From Oscillospiraceae bacterium (GTDB taxonomy: Bacteria; Bacillota; Clostridia; Oscillospirales; Ruminococcaceae): a stretch of 46,406 nucleotides of DNA. Location of the stretch: the NCBI GenBank assembly GCA_022769565.1, contig JALEJQ010000035.1, positions 1 to 46,406 on the forward strand, given 5' to 3'. Position 1 is the stretch's first letter; every line of letters begins with the position of its first letter. Below the pieces are notes generated by a model. It had not been told where the DNA came from. It did no database searches and saw only the letters and a program-made list of their open reading frames with translations. Of the stretch, positions 14,181 to 24,620 are shown piece after piece. A program made the position numbers and the translations under genes.

Positions 14181-16910
14181 TTACTTTCTGCCGTACTGCT
14201 GAGGCGACCACTTGAGCTTAGGAGCGCCGTAGTCAATATCCTGTTCATTAGGATCAATGTAAGCAACACCGCCGCAGTCGCTGAAGTTGATGTTGCCGGC
14301 AATAATTGAACCGATAAACGCCATTTCCGATGTACCGTAATCAACGTTATTATAACACCAGTTGACGCTGCTTCCCTTTTCGCCTTTGATATCTGCATAG
14401 GGAGCATAAACATATCCGCAGGTCAGGTTTTTGCCGGAGTTTGTTACATTCCATACAGTATGTGCTGCTTCTGTTCCTCCAATATAGAAATTGATCTTCG
14501 GAGGCTTAAGCTTGTTCACCACCGGTACAATATTACCGAAATAAAGCGTCTGTCCGTTCTTTACAAGGTCGTGGATCTGATCGTTATAAGTATGAACAGC
14601 CCATGTATATTCGTTAGAAGACGAAGCCGGAGCGTATACATTAAGCGTTGTGTCGTCAGCAACAACTATTTTTCCGCCGTAATCTCCGCCCGGCTGAAGG
14701 TAAAGATTTACTGTTCCGCCGCCCTCGATCCTCAGGTAGTTGGAACCCGTTGTGCTGTTGTCACCGAAGCCGTTATTTATATCGGTGCCTCTTGCAATAA
14801 GCAGATAATCTGCTGTGGAAGCAGTATTGATATAATATCCTGTCTCTGTTCCGGAAACGCCGTCCCAATAGTCTCCCCAAGGTGCAGAGATGATATTTCC
14901 GCCTATTACCATACCGCCTCTGTTGTTTTTAGTCCAGATGGTGCTCATACCGCCGGGTGCAAAGTCCATAGTGGTATAGTTTGCGTCTTTTCTGTCCGAA
15001 GGCGAGGTTCCTGCCCAGTCTTCGGCAGTTATCGGCTTGTATTGGTTTCCGGGAGTAGACGGATCACAGTCTTTTAATTTGACCTTACCGTCAAGAGGAT
15101 CCTTATATTTATAATAATATCCGGAATACACGCTTATCTTTGAGCCGATCTGCCTTTTCAAAGCACCCTTGCTTTCCTTATATGTAAGCGAACCGTTTAT
15201 TACAGGAAGAATAATCTCACAGACATCTTCCTGCTCAATTTCCGCATCGTCAATATCAAGAAGATCCCATACATTTTTTTCAGGATGATTTATTGGATCT
15301 TCTGCCGGCTCAATAGTAAAGCCTGTAGGAGTAATGCCGGAATCGCTAATACCATTATCAAGCAGCAATCTTCCTGTGCAATACATATTCAATGGTGCCG
15401 TTGACTTAAGTGCATAACCTCCGAGGGGAAGAGCCTCATACATATTTGAATGCAGGATTATATCACCATCAACATATATTCCGTTTGCAACATTTACCGA
15501 TGCGCACATTCTTAAATTGCCTTTTACATAAAGACCACCGTTAGTAATTGTAAATGACGGAAGACCGGTAAGATCGACATCACCCGACTTTAAAACAGTA
15601 TTCTTAGTGAGATCTGATGCATCGTCCTTATGGGGAACGGAATAAATATTTCCGTTGGCAGTAAAGCCATTATAAAGTCCGCTCATTCCGTGAACAACAA
15701 CATCAAGCCTGTTATCCGAACTGGATACGCTGTTCTTATCTTTACCTGATGAGAAGTTCTGACCGTTTTTCAGTTCTCCTCCGATATAAAGGAAAGGTAC
15801 CTCATCCGCTGTAATGGTAGTGCTGTAGTTATGAGCTGTATCCGTATCGTAATTTGTAAGACCTGTTCCGTTAGGCCACTCAAAATCTCCTCCCACAAAA
15901 GCAGTTTCACCTCTTGTAAGATTGATGCTTGTGCCGGAACCACCATTGCTGTAATTTCCAAGCTCCCACATACCGCCGTAAATATCGGGGTCGTTGCTGG
16001 GGCTGAAATCCTTAGTAGTTGCAGCGCCGCCGAGAACGTCCAGGTTGTTAAGAGTGATCTCACCGAAAGACGTCATAGCGTTACCGGTGGGAAGCTGATC
16101 GGGTTCAACCGACTGGTGATAAAGCACTGCCTGACCTTCAACACCCATAAATTCAACGGTTGAAGTGATCTTCAAAAGGAAATTATCCTTAGAACGGTCA
16201 CCGTCTGCAATAGCCTTCTTTACATCGGCAATGTCAGGATATCCGGGGTCGCCGGCATGGATCATTTCATCCTCGCTGTAAAGAGGTTCAGTGTTGAAAA
16301 TTCTCTTTACGACCTCTACCTTAATGGTAGCAACCTGTTCGCCTGCAGTATGCTCCGATGTAGTATCTTTGTAAGTATCAACAAATCTGCCGTATTCGGT
16401 AGAACCGCTGGATACCTTTGGGAAAGTGACCTTGTAGGTAATTGAATCGGGAGGACTCGTAGAAGCGATGGTAAAATTAGTTTCCTCAGGGGAACCGGTT
16501 GCAAAAACGCCGTCTGTAGTAGTAGGATTACACCACCAGCCGTCATCCGTATTCTGAGCCTTGATCTTGTAAAATTCAAGCTCCAGACCGAGACCCTGAG
16601 ACATATCTACCTGCTTGGCAGTACCCGTATCCGGGTCTGTATAGTTGTATTTTCTGACAGTATTGGAGCTGTTAAGGGCAATATACTGGTCATCGCCGAG
16701 CATCTGTCCGGTAAACACATCCAACGCAGACCTTGCCGTATAGTATGCCTGGTTTTCTTCATATTTGGTATAGTACCTGTTCTGAGCCGTTGAAACAACG
16801 GTAAGAGTAGCTAAAAGCATTATTATCAGGACGAACATTACCGTTACGACCATGATAAGAACTGCGCCGTTGAGACTTTTACCGTTCTTAGCGCATTTAT
16901 CCCGTACCAT
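14181..16910 (-). CDS. Very large PilX/GspK-like pilus protein, candidate tip adhesin
   Basis: A 909-residue protein. The N-terminus (MVRDKCAKNGKSLNGAVLIMV) carries a prepilin-like basic leader and a hydrophobic helix (about 18-40), but no Glu5 in the mature helix, as in GspK and many PilX_N proteins. The rest is exported: a region up to about 260, then Gly/Asn-rich stretches with repeated short strands (GGLYVKGNLRM, NGIYVDGDIIL, GGMVIGGNIIS), suggesting a beta-helix. The end (GYVYAPYADIKG, AFIGSIIAGNINFSDCGG) resembles the DUF7305-type terminal module seen after PilX_N domains. ATG 16910 has AAAGGGTGG upstream. Position with PilV- and PilW-like genes supports a tip complex; binding target unknown. 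Confidence 0.75.
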   Translation of the reverse strand: MVRDKCAKNGKSLNGAVLIMVVTVMFVLIIMLLATLTVVSTAQNRYYTKYEENQAYYTARSALDVFTGQMLGDDQYIALNSSNTVRKYNYTDPDTGTAKQVDMSQGLGLELEFYKIKAQNTDDGWWCNPTTTDGVFATGSPEETNFTIASTSPPDSITYKVTFPKVSSGSTEYGRFVDTYKDTTSEHTAGEQVATIKVEVVKRIFNTEPLYSEDEMIHAGDPGYPDIADVKKAIADGDRSKDNFLLKITSTVEFMGVEGQAVLYHQSVEPDQLPTGNAMTSFGEITLNNLDVLGGAATTKDFSPSNDPDIYGGMWELGNYSNGGSGTSINLTRGETAFVGGDFEWPNGTGLTNYDTDTAHNYSTTITADEVPFLYIGGELKNGQNFSSGKDKNSVSSSDNRLDVVVHGMSGLYNGFTANGNIYSVPHKDDASDLTKNTVLKSGDVDLTGLPSFTITNGGLYVKGNLRMCASVNVANGIYVDGDIILHSNMYEALPLGGYALKSTAPLNMYCTGRLLLDNGISDSGITPTGFTIEPAEDPINHPEKNVWDLLDIDDAEIEQEDVCEIILPVINGSLTYKESKGALKRQIGSKISVYSGYYYKYKDPLDGKVKLKDCDPSTPGNQYKPITAEDWAGTSPSDRKDANYTTMDFAPGGMSTIWTKNNRGGMVIGGNIISAPWGDYWDGVSGTETGYYINTASTADYLLIARGTDINNGFGDNSTTGSNYLRIEGGGTVNLYLQPGGDYGGKIVVADDTTLNVYAPASSSNEYTWAVHTYNDQIHDLVKNGQTLYFGNIVPVVNKLKPPKINFYIGGTEAAHTVWNVTNSGKNLTCGYVYAPYADIKGEKGSSVNWCYNNVDYGTSEMAFIGSIIAGNINFSDCGGVAYIDPNEQDIDYGAPKLKWSPQQYGRK

Positions 16911-17036
16911 TTGCAAACCACCCTTTCTGTAAAATAACAGTTTCCGATCAAATCGGGCTATTCTCTTTTAATATATTTCCGGCAGTCCTGTTTTGTTAAT
17001 AAAATTATGTCAAACGCTCTTTAATTTACCGCTTTA

Positions 17037-17062
17037 GCCGATGAAGTGCTCGCTTCATCGGC
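17037..17062. other. Intercistronic hairpin in the pilC operon
   Basis: GCCGATGAAG (17037-17046) pairs with CTTCATCGGC (17053-17062), a 10-bp perfect stem with a 6-nt loop and no T tail, in the 171-bp gap between the pilO-like gene and the large PilX-like gene. Probably an RNA-processing or stability element. Confidence 0.55.
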
Positions 17063-17081
17063 CGCAGTAAATATGATTTAA

Positions 17082-17858
17082 TTATTCAGCTGCCTCGGTA
17101 ACAGTTTCATCCGCCGCTGTTTCCTCAACGGGAACTAACTGTATCTCGTCAGCCTCTTCCATTACCTTTTCAACATTGAGAGGATAGATAGAATAAAGTC
17201 TGAGAGCAAGAGAACCCTTTGTTTCGTTTTCGGCATTTTCGCCTTTATCCGGCTTGGAAACTGAAACAACGTTCATTGTTTTGCCGTAATCACCGATCTC
17301 ATCAACAAATTTAAGAACATCGGAAAGCTCATATGTATCATTGTAATTTACAGTCATATCTGTCACACCGATAACAACAGATCCGCCGCTTTCAACAACC
17401 GTATTATTATAAACATCATATACTTCCTGAGGAAGCTCGTTATAAAGGTCACCGCTTACAAGCAGATCAAACGCAGCTACATTTGAAGGAACAACAACAT
17501 ATTCCTCCAGCTTTCCTGCAACTGTGTATGCTGTTTCCATGCCTGTAACTTCAACGTTATTCTTGTCAAGGATCTCATGAATAAACTGCTCGTTCAGATA
17601 AGGATCCTGCTCGGTGAGGAAGTAGGACTGGAGCTCCTCAACCTCTCCGGCTGTATTCTTAAGAGTTTCAACAAGCTGAGGGAAGGTGTCGATCTTTGCC
17701 TGAAGATCATCCTTTTCGACCTGTTTGGCCTCAAGTGCGATCTTTGCATAGTTCATTTCCTCAAACTTAGGCTTGATGAAAAGAAATACTCCGGCTACAA
17801 GAATAAGAACAACTATTACGCAGACGAAAATAACTTTATCTCTGTATGAAAGCTTCAT
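17082..17858 (-). CDS. PilO-like inner-membrane alignment protein
   Basis: A 258-residue bitopic protein: short cytoplasmic start, transmembrane helix about 8-28 (VIFVCVIVVLILVAGVFLFI), a coiled coil (35-75, EMNYAKIALEAKQVEKDDLQ followed by IDTFPQLVETLKN), then an alpha/beta ferredoxin-like domain (90-230) and an acidic tail. This layout is that of PilO, which pairs with PilN to join the motor platform. It starts 2 nt after the pilM-pilN fusion gene, with AAGGGGGCTG inside the end of that gene, so translation is coupled. Sequence identity to PilO is weak; the order pilC-pilM/N-pilO is the main support. Confidence 0.8.
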   Translation of the reverse strand: MKLSYRDKVIFVCVIVVLILVAGVFLFIKPKFEEMNYAKIALEAKQVEKDDLQAKIDTFPQLVETLKNTAGEVEELQSYFLTEQDPYLNEQFIHEILDKNNVEVTGMETAYTVAGKLEEYVVVPSNVAAFDLLVSGDLYNELPQEVYDVYNNTVVESGGSVVIGVTDMTVNYNDTYELSDVLKFVDEIGDYGKTMNVVSVSKPDKGENAENETKGSLALRLYSIYPLNVEKVMEEADEIQLVPVEETAADETVTEAAE

Positions 17859-17860
17859 AA

Positions 17861-19363
17861 TTATTCAGCCCCCTTTTCTTCAGTTTCGGGTTCAGGAACT
17901 CTCATAGCGAGCGTAACCGTAAATTCATAATAATCACGATCACCGCTAAGATTCTTTGCGAATCCGGTGTATGTAACATTGTCAAAGATGTCCTGCTCCA
18001 CAAAGTTTGCAATTACAGCTGAAGGATCTGTGCTTTTATCTGCTCTGCAATTGAGCATGATCGCACCTTCTTCAAAGTTGTATGAAATGATCTCCGCAGT
18101 CGTGCCCTTGAAATTGCTTTCAATATCGGAAATGACCTGAGTATTGAATACAGGTCGGGTATCGAAAATAGCCTTTGCCTTTTCAATGCCGCCCTTGAAA
18201 TTGTTTACCTTGTCGATCTTAGCCTGCATTGCGTCAACGGCAGCGACTCTCTGCGCAGTTTCGGGGTCATCGAGCCAAGCCTGTATCTCTGCGGTATCAG
18301 CCTCGTACTGGCTCTTGATGATGTTTGCGCCGAGAGTGATTCCGGCAACAAGTGCAATGGAAACAAGTGCTGCAACTGCAACAGTTACCACAAAGGAAGC
18401 GCCGGCGCTTGTACGTCCTACCGCAGCGTCTACCTCAAGCAGGTTGATACGCTCGGATTCTTTATTGCTTCTGAGCATAGCACCGATAGCGTTTGCATAA
18501 GCCTGGAACTCAAAGTTTTCATATCCGCCTACATTGTTGGGAACGCCGAGAAGGCTTGTTGTAATATCCATCTGCTCAAGAGAGTTTGTAAGACGGATGT
18601 ACTCGGTGGTATCACCGTAGAATACAACGTTGCGGATAGGATTGTCGCCGTTTCTGGACTTCTGGAACTGGAACATACGGAAGATGTTTTCATTTACAGC
18701 TTCGTAAATATAGTCCTCGGAGTTGTCATAGTCCACAGCGTCGATGGACGCAAAACGGGAGAATGTAAGCTGATTGTCCTCATAAAGATTAAGGCTTACA
18801 AAGTTAGGGTCGATCTGAACAAGGAGAAGGGGCATTTTAGCCTTCATCTTGGGATCGTTGATAATAAGTCTTGTAATGGTATTGCAGGCAACGGCTACGG
18901 AACGAAGTCCGATGCCAAGCATGGAGAACACCTTTCTGAAGCAGTCTACCACCTCAAAAGGACAAGCGGTAGCCAGTATCTTCATAGCAGGAACGCCGTC
19001 TTCCTCGATCTCACCGGCGATGGTATAGGAAATTGAGTAGTCATCAGCAATACCCATTGTATGCTGCATCTGGTTCTGCACCATAGAAAGGAGCTGTGTG
19101 CCCTTAGCCTTTGGGATATGGAGCTCCTTGAAAATTACAAGGTTGGATGAGATACTGATAACGGCTTCCTTATCGGCCATTTTCTTGCTCTTCAGCTCAT
19201 CGTTGATGATTGTTGCCATTTTGGGTATATCTTTAATGTGACCATTAACGATCAGACCCTCTTCCAGATCTATCGACGCAGCTGCGGAAACCTTTATCTT
19301 GTTGTTTGCTTCCGTACCGCGGATAATTCTGACGTGTCTGTCGGTAATATCAAATGAAAGCAT
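17861..19363 (-). CDS. PilM-PilN fusion protein
   Basis: A 500-residue protein joining two pilus assembly proteins that are usually separate. Residues 1-300 are a PilM-type actin-like ATPase domain (MLSFDITDRHVRII; SISSNLVIFKELHIP; LVQIDPNFVSLNLYE). At 306 the sequence INLLE matches the INLLP-like N-terminal peptide of PilN that normally docks into PilM. A transmembrane helix follows (about 322-346), then a coiled coil (350-400) and a PilN-like periplasmic-type domain (415-490). Start ATG 19363 has GAGGTGA five nt upstream; the GTG at 19372 overlaps that site. It lies between pilC and pilO. The fusion enforces 1:1 stoichiometry. Confidence 0.87.
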   Translation of the reverse strand: MLSFDITDRHVRIIRGTEANNKIKVSAAASIDLEEGLIVNGHIKDIPKMATIINDELKSKKMADKEAVISISSNLVIFKELHIPKAKGTQLLSMVQNQMQHTMGIADDYSISYTIAGEIEEDGVPAMKILATACPFEVVDCFRKVFSMLGIGLRSVAVACNTITRLIINDPKMKAKMPLLLVQIDPNFVSLNLYEDNQLTFSRFASIDAVDYDNSEDYIYEAVNENIFRMFQFQKSRNGDNPIRNVVFYGDTTEYIRLTNSLEQMDITTSLLGVPNNVGGYENFEFQAYANAIGAMLRSNKESERINLLEVDAAVGRTSAGASFVVTVAVAALVSIALVAGITLGANIIKSQYEADTAEIQAWLDDPETAQRVAAVDAMQAKIDKVNNFKGGIEKAKAIFDTRPVFNTQVISDIESNFKGTTAEIISYNFEEGAIMLNCRADKSTDPSAVIANFVEQDIFDNVTYTGFAKNLSGDRDYYEFTVTLAMRVPEPETEEKGAE

Positions 19364-19419
19364 ACTCGTCACCTCACTAAATTATTTTTTATATTTGATT
19401 TAATATTCTCAGACGTTTT

Positions 19420-20613
19420 TTACTGGATATTTTCCATGGAGTTGTAAAGAGCGGGAAGGATACCTGCAATTACAAGACCGATGGCAGCACCCATGATGAT
19501 GATCATGATAGGTTCGATCATACCTACAAGACGCTGTATAGCGGAGTCCGATTCATCCTCGTAGAATTCTGCGGATTTGGTAAGGATAGTATCCAGTGCG
19601 CCTGATTCCTCACCTACATAAATGATAGAAACGAACATGGATTCAAAGATACCCGTTCTCTGAATGGAAACAGAGAGCTGTTCACCCTGTTTTACTTCAT
19701 CAACGACCGTTTCAAATGCCTTCTGGATATAATCGTTGTTAAGGATAGCGGCAGAACGCTCCAGAGCCTCTACCATAGGGATACCGGAGGAATAAAGGGA
19801 AGCCAGCGTTCTTGCAAACTTACCTGTGTAAACCTTTACTACCAGCTTGCCGAAACCGGGTCCTTTACATTTCAGCTTATCAAACTTATAACGTACCGAA
19901 GGTATCTTGAGCGCATAATTAAAAATAAATATAATGGCTAAAACAACGCCGATATATATGTACCAATGAGCCTTAAGGCTGTCAGAGAAGGCAAACAGCG
20001 CACCTGTAAGACCCTTCATATCCTTTTCCGTCATAAGGTCCTTGAACGTAGGCATGATGAATGTAAACAGCGCAACAACGATAACTACGCAGAGGACCGC
20101 AAGGATGATAGGATACATCATAGCGCCCTTTATCTTGTTGTTGAGCTTTGCTTCCTTGGCATAGTTGTCCTCAAGTCGCTTTGCAATAACGTCAAGACTA
20201 CCCGAAGCCTCGCCTGCCTGGATCATAGAGATCATGAAGTTAGGGAAAGCACCCTGCTGCATTTTCAGAGCGTCCGAGAAGGACTGACCCTTCTGCACTT
20301 CCTCGTATATCTCCTGATAGATCTGCTTCTGAGCCTTCTTCTCCTGCTCCTTATGCAGAATATCCAAAGCCTTTACAAGGGTAAGTCCGGAAGTCAGCAT
20401 GGCACTGAGCTGACGGCAGTCGTTGGAAAGCTCCTTTGTCGTAAATTTATGAAGCGTGTTTGACGTTTTTGAAGTAGCTTCCTTGTAGCCGGAACAGAAA
20501 AGTCCCTTTTCATGGATCTTCTCCAGAAAGTCATTTACATCCTCAGCCGTCATTCTGGCATTTTTTATAGTATTGCCCTGAACGTCGGTTGCAGTATAGA
20601 TAAACGTCTTCAT
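19420..20613 (-). CDS. pilC: Type IV pilus platform protein PilC
   Basis: A 397-residue integral membrane protein on which PilB and PilT act. Two T2SF domains are seen, about 65-190 (LSNDCRQLSAMLTSGLTLVKALDIL, QAGEASGSLDVIAKRLEDNYAKE) and 268-390 (ARTLASLYSSGIPMVEAL, VGEESGALDTIL), with three membrane segments near 165-190, 215-235 and 365-390. The N-terminal FIYTATDVQGN motif is typical. It is the first gene of the operon pilC-pilMN-pilO-pilX-pilV-pilW; GGAGGTG is the ribosome binding site and a 17-bp-spaced promoter is 70 bp upstream. Confidence 0.95.
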   Translation of the reverse strand: MKTFIYTATDVQGNTIKNARMTAEDVNDFLEKIHEKGLFCSGYKEATSKTSNTLHKFTTKELSNDCRQLSAMLTSGLTLVKALDILHKEQEKKAQKQIYQEIYEEVQKGQSFSDALKMQQGAFPNFMISMIQAGEASGSLDVIAKRLEDNYAKEAKLNNKIKGAMMYPIILAVLCVVIVVALFTFIMPTFKDLMTEKDMKGLTGALFAFSDSLKAHWYIYIGVVLAIIFIFNYALKIPSVRYKFDKLKCKGPGFGKLVVKVYTGKFARTLASLYSSGIPMVEALERSAAILNNDYIQKAFETVVDEVKQGEQLSVSIQRTGIFESMFVSIIYVGEESGALDTILTKSAEFYEDESDSAIQRLVGMIEPIMIIIMGAAIGLVIAGILPALYNSMENIQ

Positions 20614-20681
20614 ATAGAATTGACACCTCCGATGTGGATTAATAGCAATTCAGGCAGAATTCGCCTGCAATACCATACTCT

Positions 20682-20710
20682 ATTATAACATTTTGGTTAC
20701 AAATTAGCAA
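20682..20710 (-). promoter_or_regulatory. Promoter of the pilC operon
   Basis: TTGCTA (20705-20710), 17 bp, TATAAT (20682-20687) on the minus strand. Confidence 0.75.
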
Positions 20711-20978
20711 TATGTTATTTTAAACAAAATGTCTAAATATATTGCACATATATTACAAAACATAACCACAAAAATCAAATATTGTGCATTATAAACATTA
20801 TACACCGATAACCTAATATAATAATTATCACTTTATATAAACGGCTAATTTATTCCGAAAACGTATTATTTTAAATATGCCTTACAATTATTTTAAAACG
20901 TTTTTTCCTTTATGTCAATATTTATCTGCGTCAAAAAGCAGTTTTTTCTTTTTGAGCAAGGCTGTTTTTGTAAAAAGG
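20711..20978. other. AT-rich intergenic region between pilC and GT2 promoters
   Basis: No gene seen in this AT-rich stretch. TCAAAAAG (20931-20938) and CTTTTTGA (20948-20955) can form an 8-bp hairpin shortly before the plus-strand promoter. ATTGCACA and TGTGCATT also occur as a spaced inverted pair near 20740-20790. Confidence 0.4.
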
Positions 20979-21007
20979 TTGTAATCCGGAAATTTATGTG
21001 TTATAAT
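20979..21007 (+). promoter_or_regulatory. Promoter of the GT2 gene
   Basis: TTGTAA (20979-20984), 17 bp, TATAAT (21002-21007). The leader includes TTATACT/AGTATAA, a 7-bp inverted repeat ending just before the ribosome binding site. Confidence 0.7.
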
Positions 21008-21101
21008 ATAAAAGTGTAAGTGTGCTGCATCCGCTTTGCGCTTTACATTATTCAGATTTTTGATTATACTCTATATATAGTATAACATCAAGGAGGAACT
21101 T

Positions 21102-22583
21102 ATGAATAACAACCCCGTTCGTTACGATTTCAAGTATGTAAACAATTCCGATTCCATCATGCTTTTCTGGGTATCTGCCGGAGAAAAGATCACCTACAAG
21201 GTTTATGCCAACGATCCGGAAGGCACCTTCAAGGAGATAGGTGCAACGCCCTTCAACTTCTTTGTTATGGCTTCCGAGGGCGTTAAAGAGGTATATGTCG
21301 AAGCCTTCGGCGAGAACGGAGAATATCTTTCCGAATCGCAGGTGCTGGAGGTAAGCGAGAATTCAAACGAGATAATAGCTCTCAAAGCAGTAAGATCCTG
21401 TCAGGGCGTTACCCTTTCATGGTCGGAAAGCTCCCCCGTCAGCAGCTATTACCTTATGAAAAAGACGGGAGACGTATACTCCGTCGTTTGCCCGGTAAAC
21501 CTTTTCCAGATAACCGTAAGCAAGTTCAGCGAAGGCGATACATTTAAAATAGTCGAGTATACAACAGACCAAAACGGCGATACTCCCGTAAGAATGTCCA
21601 AGGATCTTGTTATCGGCAAGGAAATTCCTGCAAGAAGCGCACCCGATAGTGTGAGAGTGTCCGTAGTTATCCCTGTTTTAGGCGGCACAGGTCTTATGCC
21701 AAGGTGTATAGACTCAGTTCTCGCCTCCTCCCTGAACGAGCTTGAGGTAATTATCGCAGACGGCAGCTCAAATGACAAGGCTGCCGAGATAGCAGATTGG
21801 TACAAGGAAAATTACCCCGGCACAGTATCGTCGGTAAAAGCGGACAACCCTGCTTCCGCAATAAATGCAGCCATAGAAGCGGCAAAGGGCGAATTCATTG
21901 CTTTTGCAGACAGCACGGATATTGTAAGCGCCGCAATGTACCTCACCCTTTACGCCGCAGCCTTAGAAAACAAATGCGATGTTGCGGTATGCGAATACTA
22001 TTCTGTTTCCGACAGCGATATTTCCGTTCGTTCAAGACTTCCGCTGGAAGAAAATGCAGCATATGACCCCGACTGGCTCCTTTCCATAATGTGGTCAAAG
22101 GGCTTTGAATCCTCAAAAACAGGAAACAAGCTGTTCAGAGCGGAGCTTGTAAAGGAACATCCCTTCCCTGAAGAAGCCTACGCCGACATTGCATGGCTCC
22201 CTTACGTTTATTCCTACGCTCTTGCGGCGTGCTATGTAAAGGACGCACTGTACTGCTGCGATGACCGCACGGCTGTAAGAGGCAAGCCCGAGCCTACCGT
22301 AGAAAGAGCAGCTGCAAAGATCTCCGCCTGCGAATGCTTTATGGCAAAGGGAAACAGCAAAAAGCACGACTATCTGCTTCAGGTCGCTGTCCGCATAGTT
22401 ATAAGAGAACTTCTTACCGAGCTTCCTCACGAGGTAATGTTAAAGTATATCTCCTTCCTCCTTGTGCATAAGGAGGAGATACTCGCCAACCTGTATATTG
22501 CCAAGGATAACGGTCTTTCCGAGCTTCTCGGTCGAATTTTCGAGCGTTTCACCTTAACAAACAAGAGCGAAAACGAAGTCTGA
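21102..22583 (+). CDS. GT2 glycosyltransferase with Ig/FN3-like N-terminal half
   Basis: A 493-residue cytosolic protein without signal peptide or membrane helix. Residues 1-185 form two repeats of fibronectin-III/Ig-like strands (NNSDSIMLFWVSAGEKITYKVY; CQGVTLSWSESSPVSSYYLMKK). Residues 190-400 resemble a family-2 glycosyltransferase (VSVVIPVLGGTGLMPRCIDS, LEVIIADGSSNDKAAEIADWY, INAAIEAAKGEFIAFADSTD). The usual DxD-type metal motif is altered (ADSTD), so activity or metal dependence is uncertain. The C-terminal 90 residues are helical. ATG 21102 follows AAGGAGGAACTT. It is monocistronic. It could modify surface glycans or, given the neighbouring locus, pilins; there is no direct evidence for the latter. 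Confidence 0.75.
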   Translation: MNNNPVRYDFKYVNNSDSIMLFWVSAGEKITYKVYANDPEGTFKEIGATPFNFFVMASEGVKEVYVEAFGENGEYLSESQVLEVSENSNEIIALKAVRSCQGVTLSWSESSPVSSYYLMKKTGDVYSVVCPVNLFQITVSKFSEGDTFKIVEYTTDQNGDTPVRMSKDLVIGKEIPARSAPDSVRVSVVIPVLGGTGLMPRCIDSVLASSLNELEVIIADGSSNDKAAEIADWYKENYPGTVSSVKADNPASAINAAIEAAKGEFIAFADSTDIVSAAMYLTLYAAALENKCDVAVCEYYSVSDSDISVRSRLPLEENAAYDPDWLLSIMWSKGFESSKTGNKLFRAELVKEHPFPEEAYADIAWLPYVYSYALAACYVKDALYCCDDRTAVRGKPEPTVERAAAKISACECFMAKGNSKKHDYLLQVAVRIVIRELLTELPHEVMLKYISFLLVHKEEILANLYIAKDNGLSELLGRIFERFTLTNKSENEV

Positions 22584-22612
22584 GCATCTGCCCTGCAATA
22601 AAAATACTGTCG

Positions 22613-22648
22613 AGCGCCTCTCCATGCTGCGGAAAGGCGCTTATTTTT
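22613..22648 (+). terminator. Terminator of the GT2 gene
   Basis: AGCGCCTCTCC (22613-22623) pairs with GGAAAGGCGCT (22631-22641) with one mismatch, followed by TATTTTT. Confidence 0.75.
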
Positions 22649-22655
22649 ATGCTAA

Positions 22656-24224
<1,569 letters not shown>

Positions 24225-24264
24225 TTGATTTAAGCCGTAAAAAAGGGCAAATAAGCTTTATCAG

Positions 24265-24300
24265 AGGTGCTTTTGATGTTTTGTCAGAAGCACCTTTTTG
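24265..24300 (+). terminator. Terminator of gdhA
   Basis: AGGTGCTT pairs with AAGCACCT (24288-24295) and is followed by TTTTG. Confidence 0.75.
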
Positions 24301-24382
24301 TTTATGTAAACCTACCTTTCCGACAAAATAAATATATTTATGGCATTGTACTGTTATAAATTACAAAATTCGCTAAAATTCA

Positions 24383-24480
24383 TTGACTTTTTTGTAGATT
24401 CGTGTTACGATTAACAATGTATTAATATAATACTGAGTTGATATTAACCTGTTGACAGATCCGAAAGCTATAATTACGAT
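24383..24480 (+). promoter_or_regulatory. Tandem promoters of the chemoreceptor gene
   Basis: Two promoters with the same -10 box stand 69 bp apart: TTGACT (24383-24388), 17 bp, TACGAT (24406-24411), and TTGACA (24452-24457), 17 bp, TACGAT (24475-24480). A further TATAAT at 24553-24558 lacks a good -35. The rest of the 24301-24620 gap holds no gene. Confidence 0.6.
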
Positions 24481-24620
24481 TTTGTCTATAGAACGATGTG
24501 AACTTAGTGTATTGTCGGAAAACGGCGTATAACCGACCGCCCGACTATAGTGTATAATAGGTAACATTTTGGCAGAATTTTGGAATTTCTTTGTAACATT
24601 AGGAAAGGGAGAAAATATCT

